A stretch of DNA of 64,000 bases, from NCBI GenBank assembly GCA_937868765.1, contig CALMNL010000004.1, positions 1,562,749 to 1,626,748 on the forward strand. Reading direction: 5' to 3'. Origin of the DNA: an uncultured Desulfatitalea sp. GTDB lineage: Bacteria > Desulfobacterota > Desulfobacteria > Desulfobacterales > Desulfosarcinaceae. Positions 27,047 to 36,210 of the stretch are shown here, piece by piece. Position numbers and translations under genes: made by a program. Each line of letters opens with the position of its first letter. Within the stretch, counting starts at the first letter, position 1. The notes under the pieces are model-generated. The model saw only the letters and a list, made by a program, of their open reading frames with translations, was not told where the DNA came from and ran no database searches.

Positions 27047-27185
27047 ACAGGTTCCCGATTGATCCTTGTTGGAGATGTGTGGTTTGTGTTACACCTATCG
27101 ACGCTTGCGGGCCACCGCTTGAGCAAAATCGGTAATCGTCGTATCGACAGGCAACGGCCGCCCTTTTAATGAATGGCCAAACTTA

Positions 27186-27929
27186 ATGCAAGAGCTTACT
27201 TTGTCAATGAAATCAGAGGAGCTGCCCTTCGTGCGCGAGATGTTCGACCGCATCGCGCCCCACTACGATTTTCTCAACCGATTGCTGAGCCTGCGCCGGG
27301 ATGTCCAGTGGCGCCGCGCCCTGGCCGAAGCCCTGTCGCTGCCGCCCGATGCCAGGCTGCTCGACGTGGCGTGCGGCACCGGCGATGTGGCCCTGGAGAT
27401 CCTCGGCCGGCTCGATTCGCGGGCCGTGGTGGTCGGCGCCGATTTCGCCCTGCAGATGCTCCATTCCGCCCGGCCCAAGGTGCTTGACGACCACGGCCGC
27501 CCCAGGGTGCACCTGACTGCCGGCGATGCCTTTGCGCTGCCGTTCCGTAAAAACAGCTTCGATGCCGTGACCATCGCCTTCGGCATTCGCAACATCCAGG
27601 ACAAAGTCACGGTGCTGGGGCGCTTTCTGGAGGTGTTGAAGCCTGGCGGGCAGGTGGCGGTGCTCGAACTGGCCACCCCCGAAGCGGGTTTGCTGCGCAG
27701 GGCGTATCTGTCTTATTTCAACCGCCTGCTGCCACTGCTGGGCCGTTTCTTTTCCAGGCACGCCTTCGCCTACAGCTATCTGCCCGCTTCGGTGGCCCAG
27801 TTCCCGCCGGCCGCCGTCTTCGCCCGGCTGATGCGCACCGCCGGCTTCGAACAAGTGCGCTACCGGCAATTGACTCTGGGGATCGCCGTGCTGTTCATCG
27901 GCCGCAAGCCCCCGCAATCATCCCTATAG
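27186..27929 (+). CDS. ubiE: Ubiquinone/menaquinone C-methyltransferase (UbiE/MenG)
   Basis: A 247-residue class I methyltransferase with the SAM-binding motif LLDVACGTGDVAL and the UbiE signatures REMFDRIAPHYDFLNRLLS and GIRNIQDK. It methylates demethylmenaquinone (in an anaerobe) or the ubiquinone precursor. The start at 27186 lacks a clear ribosome site; an in-frame ATG at 27207 would remove seven residues and is possible. The following DoxX and psd genes lie 19 and 12 bases apart on the same strand, suggesting a small membrane lipid/quinone operon. Confidence 0.93.
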   Translation: MQELTLSMKSEELPFVREMFDRIAPHYDFLNRLLSLRRDVQWRRALAEALSLPPDARLLDVACGTGDVALEILGRLDSRAVVVGADFALQMLHSARPKVLDDHGRPRVHLTAGDAFALPFRKNSFDAVTIAFGIRNIQDKVTVLGRFLEVLKPGGQVAVLELATPEAGLLRRAYLSYFNRLLPLLGRFFSRHAFAYSYLPASVAQFPPAAVFARLMRTAGFEQVRYRQLTLGIAVLFIGRKPPQSSL

Positions 27930-27948
27930 ATAAGGAGCGACGATACCA

Positions 27949-28356
27949 ATGGCCAGTGAAAGCCGCGAGAGCACCGGATTGTTGGTTACCCGCCTGGGAC
28001 TGGCGGCCAGCCTGCTGGTCTTCGCCCTGCCGCGCCTGATCCAGGGGAGCCGGGCCTGGGCGCCGGTGGGCAAGGAGATTCCCTTTTTCAGCGCGGCCTT
28101 CCCCGACACCGGAGTGGGGCTGGCCGTGCTGATGATCCAGGTGCTGGGGAGCGCGGGCCTGCTCACCGGCTACCTCTTCCGTCTCTGCACCGCCCTGCTG
28201 GCCTCGGTCTATGCCCTCTATTTTCTGAACTTTCTCAACAGCGGCTACAAGACGCTGCCCCTGTACGCCGGCGCCCTGGCTTGCGTCTGCATCGGCTTGC
28301 TCATCTCCGGGCCGGGGCGTTTCGCGGTGGCCGTCAAGATCGAATCCAAAGGATAG
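27949..28356 (+). CDS. DoxX-like membrane protein
   Basis: A 135-residue protein with four hydrophobic segments (for example LVTRLGLAASLLVFALPRLI, and VGLAVLMIQVLGSAGLLTGYL) in the DoxX arrangement. DoxX proteins are small inner-membrane proteins, some linked to quinone-dependent oxidation, but most are uncharacterised. AAGGAG lies 11 bases before the ATG. It sits between ubiE and psd with short gaps, so a shared transcript is likely. The position next to a quinone methyltransferase is compatible with a quinone-related role, which is inference only. Confidence 0.75.
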   Translation: MASESRESTGLLVTRLGLAASLLVFALPRLIQGSRAWAPVGKEIPFFSAAFPDTGVGLAVLMIQVLGSAGLLTGYLFRLCTALLASVYALYFLNFLNSGYKTLPLYAGALACVCIGLLISGPGRFAVAVKIESKG

Positions 28357-28368
28357 GAAGCCCCCATC

Positions 28369-29262
28369 ATGGCCGACGACATCCTGATCTACAACCGCCG
28401 TACCCGGCAGATCGACGTCGAGCAGGTGTACGGCAGCCAATGGATGGAACTCTTCTACGGCCGGCCCTGGGGCCGGGCCATCACCAACCGCCTGCTGTGC
28501 CGGCACCCCCTCTCGAAGCTTTACGGCGCCATCCAGGGCAGCGGGCCGAGCCGCAAGAATATCGCCCCTTTCGTCCGCCAGTACGGCATCGACCTGGCCG
28601 AGGCCGTCGTCCCGCCGGGGGGCTTCGCTTCCTTCAACGACTTTTTCATCCGGCGGCTGACACCTGCGGCCCGGCCGGTGGCCCAGGCCGCTGACGCCCT
28701 GGTTTCACCCGCCGACAGCCGCCTGCAGATGTTCACCATCGAAAGCCACAGCCGCCTGACCATCAAGGGTGCCGCCGTGACCGTGCCCCAGTTGCTGGGG
28801 CGTCCCACCCTGGCGGGCATGTTCGAAGGGGGCCTGTGCCTGGTTTTTCGCCTGGCGCCCTGCGACTACCACCGCTTCGGCTACCTGGACGACGGCCGCC
28901 AGGGGCCCGTGCACGTCATCGACGGTCCCCTGCATTCGGTCAACCCCCTTTCCCTGCGCCACAAGCCCGAGGTGCATGCCACCAACTACCGCCACTGGTG
29001 CCTGGTGCACAGCCCGCGCCTGGGGACCCACCTCCAGATCGAAGTGGGCGCCATGATGGTGGGCAGCATCGTCCAGCACCGGCCCGACGGCGGCCTTTGC
29101 CGTCGCGGCGAGGAGAAGGGCTACTTCCAGTTCGGCGGGTCGACCGTCATCGTGATCCTGCCGCCCGGCCGGGCCGTCATCGACCCCGACATCGCCGAGT
29201 ACTCCTCCCAGGGCATCGAGGCCCTGGTGCGGTATGGGGAGCGGGTGGGGTCGATTCCCTAA
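28369..29262 (+). CDS. psd: Phosphatidylserine decarboxylase proenzyme
   Basis: A 297-residue proenzyme that makes phosphatidylethanolamine and matures by self-cleavage to a pyruvoyl enzyme. The N-terminal part has FVRQYGIDLAEA and SFNDFFIRRLTP. The substrate region has LSPADSR-like VSPADSRLQMF and FRLAPCDYHRFGY. The cleavage site is the GGST motif in YFQFGGSTVIVI, where Gly-Ser is split. The residue before is Gly rather than the Leu of LGST, which is tolerated in this longer (type II-like) group. Third gene of the ubiE-doxX-psd cluster. Confidence 0.92.
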   Translation: MADDILIYNRRTRQIDVEQVYGSQWMELFYGRPWGRAITNRLLCRHPLSKLYGAIQGSGPSRKNIAPFVRQYGIDLAEAVVPPGGFASFNDFFIRRLTPAARPVAQAADALVSPADSRLQMFTIESHSRLTIKGAAVTVPQLLGRPTLAGMFEGGLCLVFRLAPCDYHRFGYLDDGRQGPVHVIDGPLHSVNPLSLRHKPEVHATNYRHWCLVHSPRLGTHLQIEVGAMMVGSIVQHRPDGGLCRRGEEKGYFQFGGSTVIVILPPGRAVIDPDIAEYSSQGIEALVRYGERVGSIP

Positions 29263-29289
29263 TTTTACGTCCGTCCTACCATTTAGTTG

Positions 29290-30099
29290 TCAGGGTATCG
29301 CCAGCAGTTGGGTGCAGCGGTCCTGGCAGGCCACATGGATTTGAAAGGGGCGCGGGCCTCTGCCCAGCACTTTATTCACGCCGTGCAGGGCTTTGTGGGG
29401 GGTGTTGTTGGTCTCGCTCAGGTGGGCCAGCACCACATGGCACAAACCGGCGTGGCTCACCTCGGCCAGCAGTTCGCCCGACGCTTCGTTGGAGAGGTGG
29501 CCGTTGCGGCTCTTGATGCGCTGCTTGAGCGGCCAGGGATATGGGCCTTCCATGAGCATGGCGGGGTCGTGGTTGGCTTCGAGCACCAGCAGGCGGCACG
29601 CTTTCAGATGCTCCTTGACCATGCCGGTGGCAATGCCCAGGTCCGTGCAGATGCCGATTTTATGGCCGTTGCAGCCGATGGTGAACCCGGCCGGATCTTC
29701 GGCGTCGTGGCTGGTGGCAAAGGGGTGGATGGCCAGGCCGTCGATGGCGAATGCCCGGCCGATGTCGAAGTTGCGAATATCGTGTACTTTGCCCAACTGG
29801 CTGCCCGCCGCCTTCCGGGTGCCCTCCGAAAGGTATACCGGCAGCTTGTAGCGCCGTGAGAGAATGCCCACCCCCCGGATATGGTCGCTGTGTTCATGGG
29901 AGACCACGATGGCCTTGACCGCCCCCATTGCAAGGCCGGCCGCGTGCATACGCCGCTCGATTTCGATTCCCGACAACCCCGCATCCACCAGGATGGCGTT
30001 GCGGCCGTCGCTCACGTAGATGGCGTTGCCTTTGCTGCCGCTGGCCAGGACACAAACCGATATCGTGCAACAGTCATTTTCCACGGTAAGCTCAGGCAC
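29290..30099 (-). CDS. MBL-fold metallo-hydrolase (YycJ/WalJ-like)
   Basis: A 269-residue metallo-beta-lactamase-fold protein. The metal motif HEHSDH is in VVSHEHSDHIRGVG, with additional ligands in FATSHDAEDP, GICTDLG and VLAHLSETNN. The N-terminal VCVLASGSKGNAIYVSDG is the hallmark of the YycJ/VicX subgroup, thought to be exonuclease-like enzymes; the cellular substrate is not settled. The start appears to be the GTG at 30099. It is in line with dut 60 bases upstream on the same strand. Confidence 0.87.
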   Translation of the reverse strand: MPELTVENDCCTISVCVLASGSKGNAIYVSDGRNAILVDAGLSGIEIERRMHAAGLAMGAVKAIVVSHEHSDHIRGVGILSRRYKLPVYLSEGTRKAAGSQLGKVHDIRNFDIGRAFAIDGLAIHPFATSHDAEDPAGFTIGCNGHKIGICTDLGIATGMVKEHLKACRLLVLEANHDPAMLMEGPYPWPLKQRIKSRNGHLSNEASGELLAEVSHAGLCHVVLAHLSETNNTPHKALHGVNKVLGRGPRPFQIHVACQDRCTQLLAIP

Positions 30100-30161
30100 C
30101 TTTTTATGGTTTTTAGATTTTGAGTTTTAGGTTTTGGGTGGCGGATCGGGCTTAAAACCCC

Positions 30162-30620
30162 TTATTTCCCAGTGCTTCCAAACCCGTCCGAGTTGCGCTC
30201 GGTTTCATCCAATACCTCCACGATTTCGACACGTGCCTGGCACACCTGCTGAATCACCATCTGCGCGATGCGCTCACCTCGCTGAATCGTGTAGGGTTCC
30301 ATTCCCAGATTGATCAGGCCTACCTGCACCTCGCCGCGGTAGTCGCTGTCGATGGTCCCCGGCGCATTGACTACCGTGACCCCATGGCGGATGGCCAGCC
30401 CGCTGCGCGGCCGGACCTGGGCCTCATAGCCGGCGGGCAGGGCCATGGCGAATCCGGTCGGCACCAGCGCGATGCGGCCCGGCGCCAGGGTCAGCGGTTC
30501 ATCCATGGCCGCGCAGATATCCATGCCGGCGGCCTGGGGCGTCATGTAGCGGGGCAGGGGAATGTCGCCATCGCGCTGGGGGCGCAGGCGCTTGAAGGCG
30601 ATGACGGGTTGGGGTATCAT
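30162..30620 (-). CDS. dut: Deoxyuridine 5'-triphosphate nucleotidohydrolase (dUTPase)
   Basis: A 152-residue trimeric dUTPase with all five motifs: [41 protein letters not shown], and the C-terminal [12 protein letters not shown]. It hydrolyses dUTP to dUMP, keeping uracil out of DNA and feeding thymidylate synthesis. The ATG at 30620 gives the normal family length; the frame extends 39 codons further upstream, but that part is not conserved. A palindrome lies 90 bases upstream. Confidence 0.95.
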   Translation of the reverse strand: MIPQPVIAFKRLRPQRDGDIPLPRYMTPQAAGMDICAAMDEPLTLAPGRIALVPTGFAMALPAGYEAQVRPRSGLAIRHGVTVVNAPGTIDSDYRGEVQVGLINLGMEPYTIQRGERIAQMVIQQVCQARVEIVEVLDETERNSDGFGSTGK

Positions 30621-30712
30621 TTTAAGCAGGTCTTTCGCAAAACGGTTCTGGCCAGCTCTTCCATGACGGCATAACAGGTTGCTGTAACTGCTGCTAACCC
30701 AATCCCGGCCAT

Positions 30713-30734
30713 AGGTCAATCCCGGGATTGACCT
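30713..30734. promoter_or_regulatory. 22-bp perfect palindrome, candidate operator
   Basis: The half-site is AGGTCAATCCC and the other half is its exact complement. A further copy of the core CAATCCCGG lies 17 bases to the left (30700-30708), so three copies of one 9-base core occur in 26 bases. It is located between the divergent dut and lipoprotein genes, 59 bases before the lipoprotein start. The arrangement resembles a binding site for a dimeric regulator. Confidence 0.5.
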
Positions 30735-30792
30735 CACATGAAAAAAGCGAAAATGCCCACATGACGTTCCAACAATCTTGAAGGAGGATTAG

Positions 30793-31341
30793 ATGAAGCG
30801 TTTCGTAATCTTGATGGCTTGTGTTGCACTGTTTACCGGCTGCGCCACCACGCAAATGCTCAAACCCGAACAGCATCCCGAACTTGTCGCCAAAGAGAAT
30901 AAGGCCTTATTGGTCATCCTCCGTGATACCTATTTGGGAGGCGCCATTGTCTTCTGGAATTATCTGGACGACCGATTCATCGGTGAAACGATGGGCGACA
31001 CCTATTTCACCACCGATGTGGAGCCCGGCCAGCATTATGTGGTAGTTGAGACCGAAAATACATGTGTCGCAGATCTTACCTTCGAAGCGGGGAAACGGTA
31101 CTTCCTTCGGGAAGGGGTTACGATAGGGTTGTGGAGAGCCAGGACATCCGGTTTTTCGCCCGTCAGCGCCGAAGAAGCCGTGAAATCAGTCAAGGGCCTG
31201 AAATATCTGGAGCTTGATCCCAATGGTGAATTAAAGAGCATCGATCCAGGGGTATATAAAAAGGCTATTGAAGAATACAGAGCGGATGTAAAGGCCAATC
31301 CAGAAGCCTTTAAAGATATGCTTCAATATAAAGGTGAATAG
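30793..31341 (+). CDS. DUF2846-like lipoprotein
   Basis: A 182-residue lipoprotein. The signal peptide ends at a lipobox (LFTGC, Cys17). The mature part has alternating strands (ALLVILRDTYLGGAIVFW, FIGETMGDTYFTTDVEPGQHYV) like DUF2846 proteins, with a charged helical tail. Function unknown. A near-perfect AAGGAGG site precedes the ATG and a good intrinsic terminator follows, so the gene is probably monocistronic. It is less GC-rich than its neighbours and uses codons such as AGA, AGG and ATA that are rare in the surrounding genes, which hints at later acquisition. Confidence 0.75.
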   Translation: MKRFVILMACVALFTGCATTQMLKPEQHPELVAKENKALLVILRDTYLGGAIVFWNYLDDRFIGETMGDTYFTTDVEPGQHYVVVETENTCVADLTFEAGKRYFLREGVTIGLWRARTSGFSPVSAEEAVKSVKGLKYLELDPNGELKSIDPGVYKKAIEEYRADVKANPEAFKDMLQYKGE

Positions 31342-31375
31342 CCTGACGTGATCCATAGATTGCGGAGCACCAGTT

Positions 31376-31413
31376 TCGGCCGGTTCATGCGTCGGGAACC
31401 GGCCGAGTTTTTT
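31376..31413 (+). terminator. Intrinsic terminator after the lipoprotein gene
   Basis: An 11-bp perfect stem (TCGGCCGGTTC and its complement) with a 9-base loop is followed on the plus strand by GTTTTTT. It lies 35 bases after the lipoprotein stop. There is no T-tract on the minus strand, so it does not obviously end the convergent operon. Confidence 0.85.
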
Positions 31414-31449
31414 CAAGGGCGCATGTTGCCAGAAAATTTGGAGTGGCGC

Positions 31450-32694
31450 CTATCTGTTGCGAGCGGGTTTTTCTTTGACCGGCCCTAGCAGGGTCCAAGC
31501 ACTCTTTTCCGGCTGGAAGAGGTCCCGGGCCAACGCCTGGATCTCCTCGGCCTGGACCTTGTCGATCTTCTTGACCACATCCTCCAAGGGTATGTAACGG
31601 CCGAAGTGGATTTCGTTCTGGGCGATGCGTACCATCTGGCTGTCCACTCCCTCCTCGGAGAGCAGCAGGTTGCCCTTGGTGTACTCCTTGGCGTCGCGCA
31701 GCTCTTCGGCGCTCACCGGCGCTTCGATCAGGCGCTCCAGGGCCTGGCGGACGAGATCCATGGTCTGGGCGACGTTGGTCGGGCCCACGCCGGCATAGAC
31801 GCCGAACATGCCGGAGTCCACGTGGGACAGCATGAACGAGTAGACCGAGTAGGCCAGGCCGCGCTTTTCGCGGATCTCCTGGAACAGGCGCGAGCTCATG
31901 TTGCCGCCCAGGATGGCATTGAGCAGCGAAAAGGCGAAGCGGCGCGGGTCGGTGACGGCGATACCCGGTGCGGTGAGGCACAGGTGCACCTGCTCCAGGC
32001 GGCGCTTGTGGGTCTTGTTGCGGGGCTTGACCGCCGGCACGGTGCGCTGCGGCAGCGGCTGGCCGTTGTGGATGGCCGAGAAGCTGGGGCCGATCAGCGC
32101 CACGATGCGCTCGTGGTCCACATGGCCGGCCACGGCCACGATGATGCGCTCCGGGTGGTAGAGACGATGGAAGAATTCCCGAATGGTGTCGGCCGAATAG
32201 GCGGCGATGTGTTCGCGGGTGCCCAGAATCGAACGGCCCAGGGGGTGATCGCCCCAGTAGTTCTGCCCGGCCAGCACGTGCAGGTACTCTTCGGGGCTGT
32301 CTTCCACCATGCCGATCTCCTGGAGGATGACCGGCCGTTCGCGTTCCACTTCCCGGGGGTCGAAGACCGAGTTGAGGAAGATATCCGAGAGGATGTCCAC
32401 CATGGTCGCAAGGTGGCTGTCGAGCACCTTGGCGTGGTAGCAGGTGTTCTCCATGGAGGTGAAGGCGTTGGTATGACCGCCGATGGCGTCGAACTCTTTG
32501 GCGATCTGGTAGGCCGAGCGGCGGGCGGTGCCCTTGAAGATCATGTGTTCGATGAAGTGGGAGAGGCCGCTCTGATGCTCGGATTCGTCGCGGGCGCCCA
32601 CGTCCACCCAGACTCCCATGGAGACCGAGCGTACGTGGGCGATTTTTTTGGTGACGATCCTAATCCCGTTTGGGAGGACGCTTTTCTTTACCAC
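31450..32694 (-). CDS. M16 family zinc peptidase (processing-peptidase-like)
   Basis: A 414-residue protein with the inverted zinc motif HFIEH at 46-50 and the downstream glutamate region ([11 protein letters not shown]). The N-terminal opening [14 protein letters not shown] and the C-terminal half of the M16 clam-shell fold ([13 protein letters not shown]) are typical of the beta-subunit/PqqL-like group. The start is a GTG at 32694 that overlaps the end of pnp by 35 bases. The pnp-M16 peptidase pair is a conserved order in many bacteria, although no functional link is firmly known. Confidence 0.93.
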   Translation of the reverse strand: MVKKSVLPNGIRIVTKKIAHVRSVSMGVWVDVGARDESEHQSGLSHFIEHMIFKGTARRSAYQIAKEFDAIGGHTNAFTSMENTCYHAKVLDSHLATMVDILSDIFLNSVFDPREVERERPVILQEIGMVEDSPEEYLHVLAGQNYWGDHPLGRSILGTREHIAAYSADTIREFFHRLYHPERIIVAVAGHVDHERIVALIGPSFSAIHNGQPLPQRTVPAVKPRNKTHKRRLEQVHLCLTAPGIAVTDPRRFAFSLLNAILGGNMSSRLFQEIREKRGLAYSVYSFMLSHVDSGMFGVYAGVGPTNVAQTMDLVRQALERLIEAPVSAEELRDAKEYTKGNLLLSEEGVDSQMVRIAQNEIHFGRYIPLEDVVKKIDKVQAEEIQALARDLFQPEKSAWTLLGPVKEKPARNR

Positions 32695-34783
32695 CTTGAT
32701 CGTTTTCCTCTTCCAGGAGTGCTTTCATGCTCAGCCGGATGCGGCCGTCCTGGGAGATCTCCAGGACCTTGACCCGGACGACGTCCCCCTCTTTGACCAC
32801 GTCGGTGACCTTGGCCACCCGGCGGTTGGCCAGCTGGGAGATGTGCACCAGGCCGTCGGTGCCCGGGGCCAGCTGCACGAAGGCGCCGAAGTCGGTGGTC
32901 TTGACCACCTTGCCTTCGTAGATGGCGCCCTCTTCGGGCTCCATGGCGATGGCTTTGACCTGCTCCATGGCCATCTGGCCTTCAGCTTCGTTGGTGGCGG
33001 CGATCTTGACCACGCCGCTGTCCTCGATCTCGATCTTGGTGTTGGTCTCGGTCTGGATGGCGCGGATCACCTTGCCGCCCGGGCCGATGACATCGCGGAT
33101 CTTGTCGGGATGGATCTTGATGATGAAGATCTTGGGCGCGAATTCTGAGATTTCGGCCCGTGGTTCGGCCAGGGTTTCGAGCATGCGACCCAGGATGTGC
33201 TCCCGCCCGCGCTTGGCCTGGTCCAGGGCGGTGGCCATGATCTGCTTGGACAACTCCAGGATCTTGATGTCCATTTGCAGGGCCGTGATGCCTTCGCGAG
33301 TGCCGGTGACCTTGAAATCCATGTCGCCGAAGTGGTCTTCGTCGCCCAGGATGTCCGAGAGGATCACCACCTGGTCGCCCTCTTTGATCAGGCCCATGGC
33401 GATGCCCGAGACCGGCGCCTTGATGGGCACGCCGCCGTCCATGAGGGCCAGGGTACCGGCGCAGACTGTACCCATGGAAGAGGACCCGTTGGACTCGAGC
33501 ACTTCGGAGACCAGGCGGATGGTGTAGTCAAATTTTTCGGTGTCGGGCAGGATGCTTTCCAGGGCCCGGGTGGAGAGGCCGCCGTGGCCGATGTCCCGGC
33601 GGCTGGGGGCGCCCACGCGCTTGACTTCGCCCACGGAATAGGGCGGGAAGTTGTAGTGCAGCATGAAAGGCCGCATCTCTTCACCCGACAGGGTCTCCAC
33701 GCGCTGTTCATCCTGGCCCGAACCCAGGGTCAGCACCCCCAGCACCTGGGTCTCGCCGCGGGTGAACAGGGCGCTGCCGTGGGGCCGGGGCAGCAGGCCC
33801 ACCTCGCAGGCGATGGGCCGGATCTCGTCCAACCGGCGGCCGTCGATGCGCCGGCCTTCGGTCAGGATCATCTTGCGGCTGATCTTTTTCTGCAGGTCGC
33901 CCAGCAGCTCATAAGCTTCGGTCTTGCGCTCGGCGTATTCCTCGCCCAGCCCATCGACGATTTCGGTTTTCAGGGCGCGCATGGCGCTGTAGCGGGCCAT
34001 CTTTTCAGGGATGTTCAGGGTCTCGCGGATGCGGGCGCCGGCTAGGCCCTCCAGTTGGGCCATCAGGGCCTCGTCTTTGGCCGGTGGGGCGAAGGGCCGT
34101 TTGGGCTTGCCCAGTGCGGCCTGGAGCTGCTCCTGGATCTCGATGATCGGTTTGATCGCTGCGTGGCCGAAGAAAATGGCTTCGAGCATGTCGGCTTCGG
34201 ATACCACCTTGGCGCCGCCTTCCACCATCACCACGCCGGTCTTGGAGCCGGCCACGATGAGGTTGATGTCCGAATCCTGAATTTGGCTCAGGGTGGGGTT
34301 GGCCACCAGTTGTCCTTCCACCCGGCCCACGCGCACGCAGGCGATGGGCCCGGCAAAATGGACGTCGGAGAGGGTCAGGGCCGCCGAGGCGCCTACCACG
34401 GCCAACACGTCCGGATCGTTTTCCTGATCCATGGAGAGCACAGTGGCGATCACCTGGGTCTCATAGCGCCACTGCTTGGGAAACAGCGGGCGGATGGGCC
34501 GGTCGATGAGGCGCGAGGTGAGGGTCTCCTTCTCGCTGGGCCGTCCGATCTCGCGGCGGAAATAGTTGCCGGGGATGCGTCCGGCGGCATAGATTTTCTC
34601 TTGATATTCCACCGAAAGCGGCAGGAAGTCGGCCTGCTTCTCTTCGTTGGCCGCCACCACCGTCACCAGAACGATGGTATCGCCGTATTGGACCTGCACG
34701 GCGCCGCCGGCCTGCTTGGCGATCTTGCCCGATCGGATGGTCAGGGGCTTGCCGCCCACTTCGGTTTGTACGATTTGTTCCAT
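32660..34783 (-). CDS. pnp: Polyribonucleotide nucleotidyltransferase (PNPase)
   Basis: A 707-residue phosphorolytic 3'-5' exoribonuclease of normal length. It has two RNase PH domains ([11 protein letters not shown] and the second core with [14 protein letters not shown] and [11 protein letters not shown]), an alpha-helical linker, a KH domain ([15 protein letters not shown]) and an S1 domain near the C-terminus ([16 protein letters not shown]). The ATG at 34783 follows GAGGAG; a longer frame upstream has no support. It works in mRNA decay. The 186 bases between rpsO and pnp contain a long hairpin (34891-34937), as in the classical autoregulated rpsO-pnp arrangement. Confidence 0.98.
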   Translation of the reverse strand: MEQIVQTEVGGKPLTIRSGKIAKQAGGAVQVQYGDTIVLVTVVAANEEKQADFLPLSVEYQEKIYAAGRIPGNYFRREIGRPSEKETLTSRLIDRPIRPLFPKQWRYETQVIATVLSMDQENDPDVLAVVGASAALTLSDVHFAGPIACVRVGRVEGQLVANPTLSQIQDSDINLIVAGSKTGVVMVEGGAKVVSEADMLEAIFFGHAAIKPIIEIQEQLQAALGKPKRPFAPPAKDEALMAQLEGLAGARIRETLNIPEKMARYSAMRALKTEIVDGLGEEYAERKTEAYELLGDLQKKISRKMILTEGRRIDGRRLDEIRPIACEVGLLPRPHGSALFTRGETQVLGVLTLGSGQDEQRVETLSGEEMRPFMLHYNFPPYSVGEVKRVGAPSRRDIGHGGLSTRALESILPDTEKFDYTIRLVSEVLESNGSSSMGTVCAGTLALMDGGVPIKAPVSGIAMGLIKEGDQVVILSDILGDEDHFGDMDFKVTGTREGITALQMDIKILELSKQIMATALDQAKRGREHILGRMLETLAEPRAEISEFAPKIFIIKIHPDKIRDVIGPGGKVIRAIQTETNTKIEIEDSGVVKIAATNEAEGQMAMEQVKAIAMEPEEGAIYEGKVVKTTDFGAFVQLAPGTDGLVHISQLANRRVAKVTDVVKEGDVVRVKVLEISQDGRIRLSMKALLEEENDQGGKEKRPPKRD

Positions 34784-34890
34784 AAAATTACTCCTCAATC
34801 TTGATTGCGGCCCGGTATGCAACCCACAGGATCAGCTGCTTTTTCCGGCCATGCCGGACACGTCACCGGAGAGTTTACCAATGCAGCAAA

Positions 34891-34937
34891 GACCGATCCC
34901 GCCACCCCTGTTTGCAGGGTGTTGCGGGAATTCGGTC
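34891..34937 (-). promoter_or_regulatory. Long stem-loop between rpsO and pnp (possible RNase III processing site)
   Basis: The arms contain three successive complementary blocks: GACCGA with TCGGTC, CCCGC with GCGGG, and CACCCCTG with CAGGGTG (one bulge), around a short TTTG loop. It occupies the middle of the rpsO-pnp gap. No T-run follows, so it is not an intrinsic terminator. In E. coli a hairpin at this place is cut by RNase III and enables PNPase to autoregulate; the same role here is inference. Confidence 0.55.
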
Positions 34938-34969
34938 GCAGGCCGCACGCGTTATGCGCGGTCGGGGTG

Positions 34970-35239
34970 CTATCGGCGCAGCCCCAGAGTGTCGATGATG
35001 GTCCGATATCTCTGAATGTCGTTCTTTTTCACATAGTTGAGCAGCCGACGCCGGCGTCCGACCAACATCAGCAACCCGCGACGCGAATGGTGGTCCTTGG
35101 TGTGGACCTTCAGATGCTCGGTGAGATATTGGATGCGATGGGAGAGCAGCCCGATCTGTACCTCCGGGCTTCCCGTGTCGCTGTCGTGCAGCTTGTATTG
35201 TTCAATCAATCCTTTTTTGTCTTGGGTCGTCAGAGCCAC
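34970..35239 (-). CDS. rpsO: 30S ribosomal protein S15
   Basis: An 89-residue protein, the exact family length, read from the GTG at 35239, which follows AAGGAGGAAAGAGATA. It contains the S15 signature [25 protein letters not shown] and the basic [14 protein letters not shown]. It binds 16S rRNA in the platform and often represses its own mRNA. A longer frame starting at an ATG 57 bases upstream is not conserved. A weak promoter candidate (TTGTTG-17-TAGCAT on the minus strand) lies over the end of truB. Confidence 0.97.
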   Translation of the reverse strand: MALTTQDKKGLIEQYKLHDSDTGSPEVQIGLLSHRIQYLTEHLKVHTKDHHSRRGLLMLVGRRRRLLNYVKKNDIQRYRTIIDTLGLRR

Positions 35240-35292
35240 TATCTCTTTCCTCCTTTTATTCAACCAATGCTCGGAACCGGATATGCTATGAA

Positions 35293-36210
35293 TCAACTAA
35301 AAACACAACAATAATTGTACGCCTGGCCGCCAGGCGCACGTTCGACCACCGCTCTCAGCCGTCCCTGGGCATCGACCACCTTGAGCGGCCCATGGCCGGT
35401 TGCATCCCCGTGGATCGCCGCTTCGGGCAGTTGCACCGGCGTCAGGGGCTGACCTTGGGCCACCCGTGCCAGCACGGCGTCGTCGGCCTGGAACGTGGGC
35501 AGGTGGCGCAGGACACTCTCCATGGGAACCAGGAGCCGTCTGCGTGCCTGGGCATCGGGCAGGGCCCGCAACCTTTCCAGGCTTACGGCTTCGGCGATGG
35601 TGAAACCGCCGCTGGCCGTGCGGCGCAACTCGGCCAGATGGCCGCCGCACCCCATGGCCGCACCGATGTCGGCGCACAAGGTCCGCACATAGGTGCCGGC
35701 CGAACAGCCCACCTCGAAGCGCACATCGGGCAACGCGGTGTGCAGGATCCGCAGCGCCGTTATGGTCACCGGCCGCGGGGGCTTCTGCACCGGCCGGCCC
35801 TGACGGGCCAGCTTGTAAAGCGGCGTGCCCTGATGTTTGAGGGCCGCATAGACCGGCGGTTGCTGCCACTGGGGCCCCAGGAAGCGGTCGAAGAGCGATC
35901 GCAACTGCGCATCGGTTAGCGCCGGGACCGGTGCCCGGTGCACTTCCCGGCCGGTGGCATCCTGGGTGTCGGTGGCGATCCCCAGGCGCAACAGCGCCTC
36001 GTAGCGCTTGTCGCCATGCAGAAAGAAGCGGGCCAAGCGGGTGGCCTGATTGACACAGCACAACAGCACGCCGGTGGCGAAGGGGTCCAGCGTACCGGTG
36101 TGACCCACTTTGGCGGCTCCCAGACTTCTTTTCACCTCGGCTACGGCCTTGGCCGAAGTGATGTCCGCCGGTTTATCCAAAACGATGACGCCGTTCAATT
36201 CGGGTCGCAT
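35293..36210 (-). CDS. truB: tRNA pseudouridine(55) synthase TruB
   Basis: A 305-residue enzyme that makes pseudouridine 55 in the T loop of tRNAs. The N-terminus [17 protein letters not shown] and the catalytic Asp in [15 protein letters not shown] are typical, as is the later [10 protein letters not shown] motif. The ATG at 36210 overlaps the end of nrnA by 16 bases; a much longer frame extends into nrnA but is a shadow. The C-terminal PUA-like region is present ([15 protein letters not shown]). Part of the nusA-infB-rbfA-truB-rpsO-pnp operon. Confidence 0.96.
   Translation of the reverse strand: MRPELNGVIVLDKPADITSAKAVAEVKRSLGAAKVGHTGTLDPFATGVLLCCVNQATRLARFFLHGDKRYEALLRLGIATDTQDATGREVHRAPVPALTDAQLRSLFDRFLGPQWQQPPVYAALKHQGTPLYKLARQGRPVQKPPRPVTITALRILHTALPDVRFEVGCSAGTYVRTLCADIGAAMGCGGHLAELRRTASGGFTIAEAVSLERLRALPDAQARRRLLVPMESVLRHLPTFQADDAVLARVAQGQPLTPVQLPEAAIHGDATGHGPLKVVDAQGRLRAVVERAPGGQAYNYCCVFS

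Noticed and set aside
27047-27185. CIRCE element upstream of dnaJ
   Set aside because: No TTAGCACTC-N9-GAGTGCTAA-like repeat is present in the divergent region.
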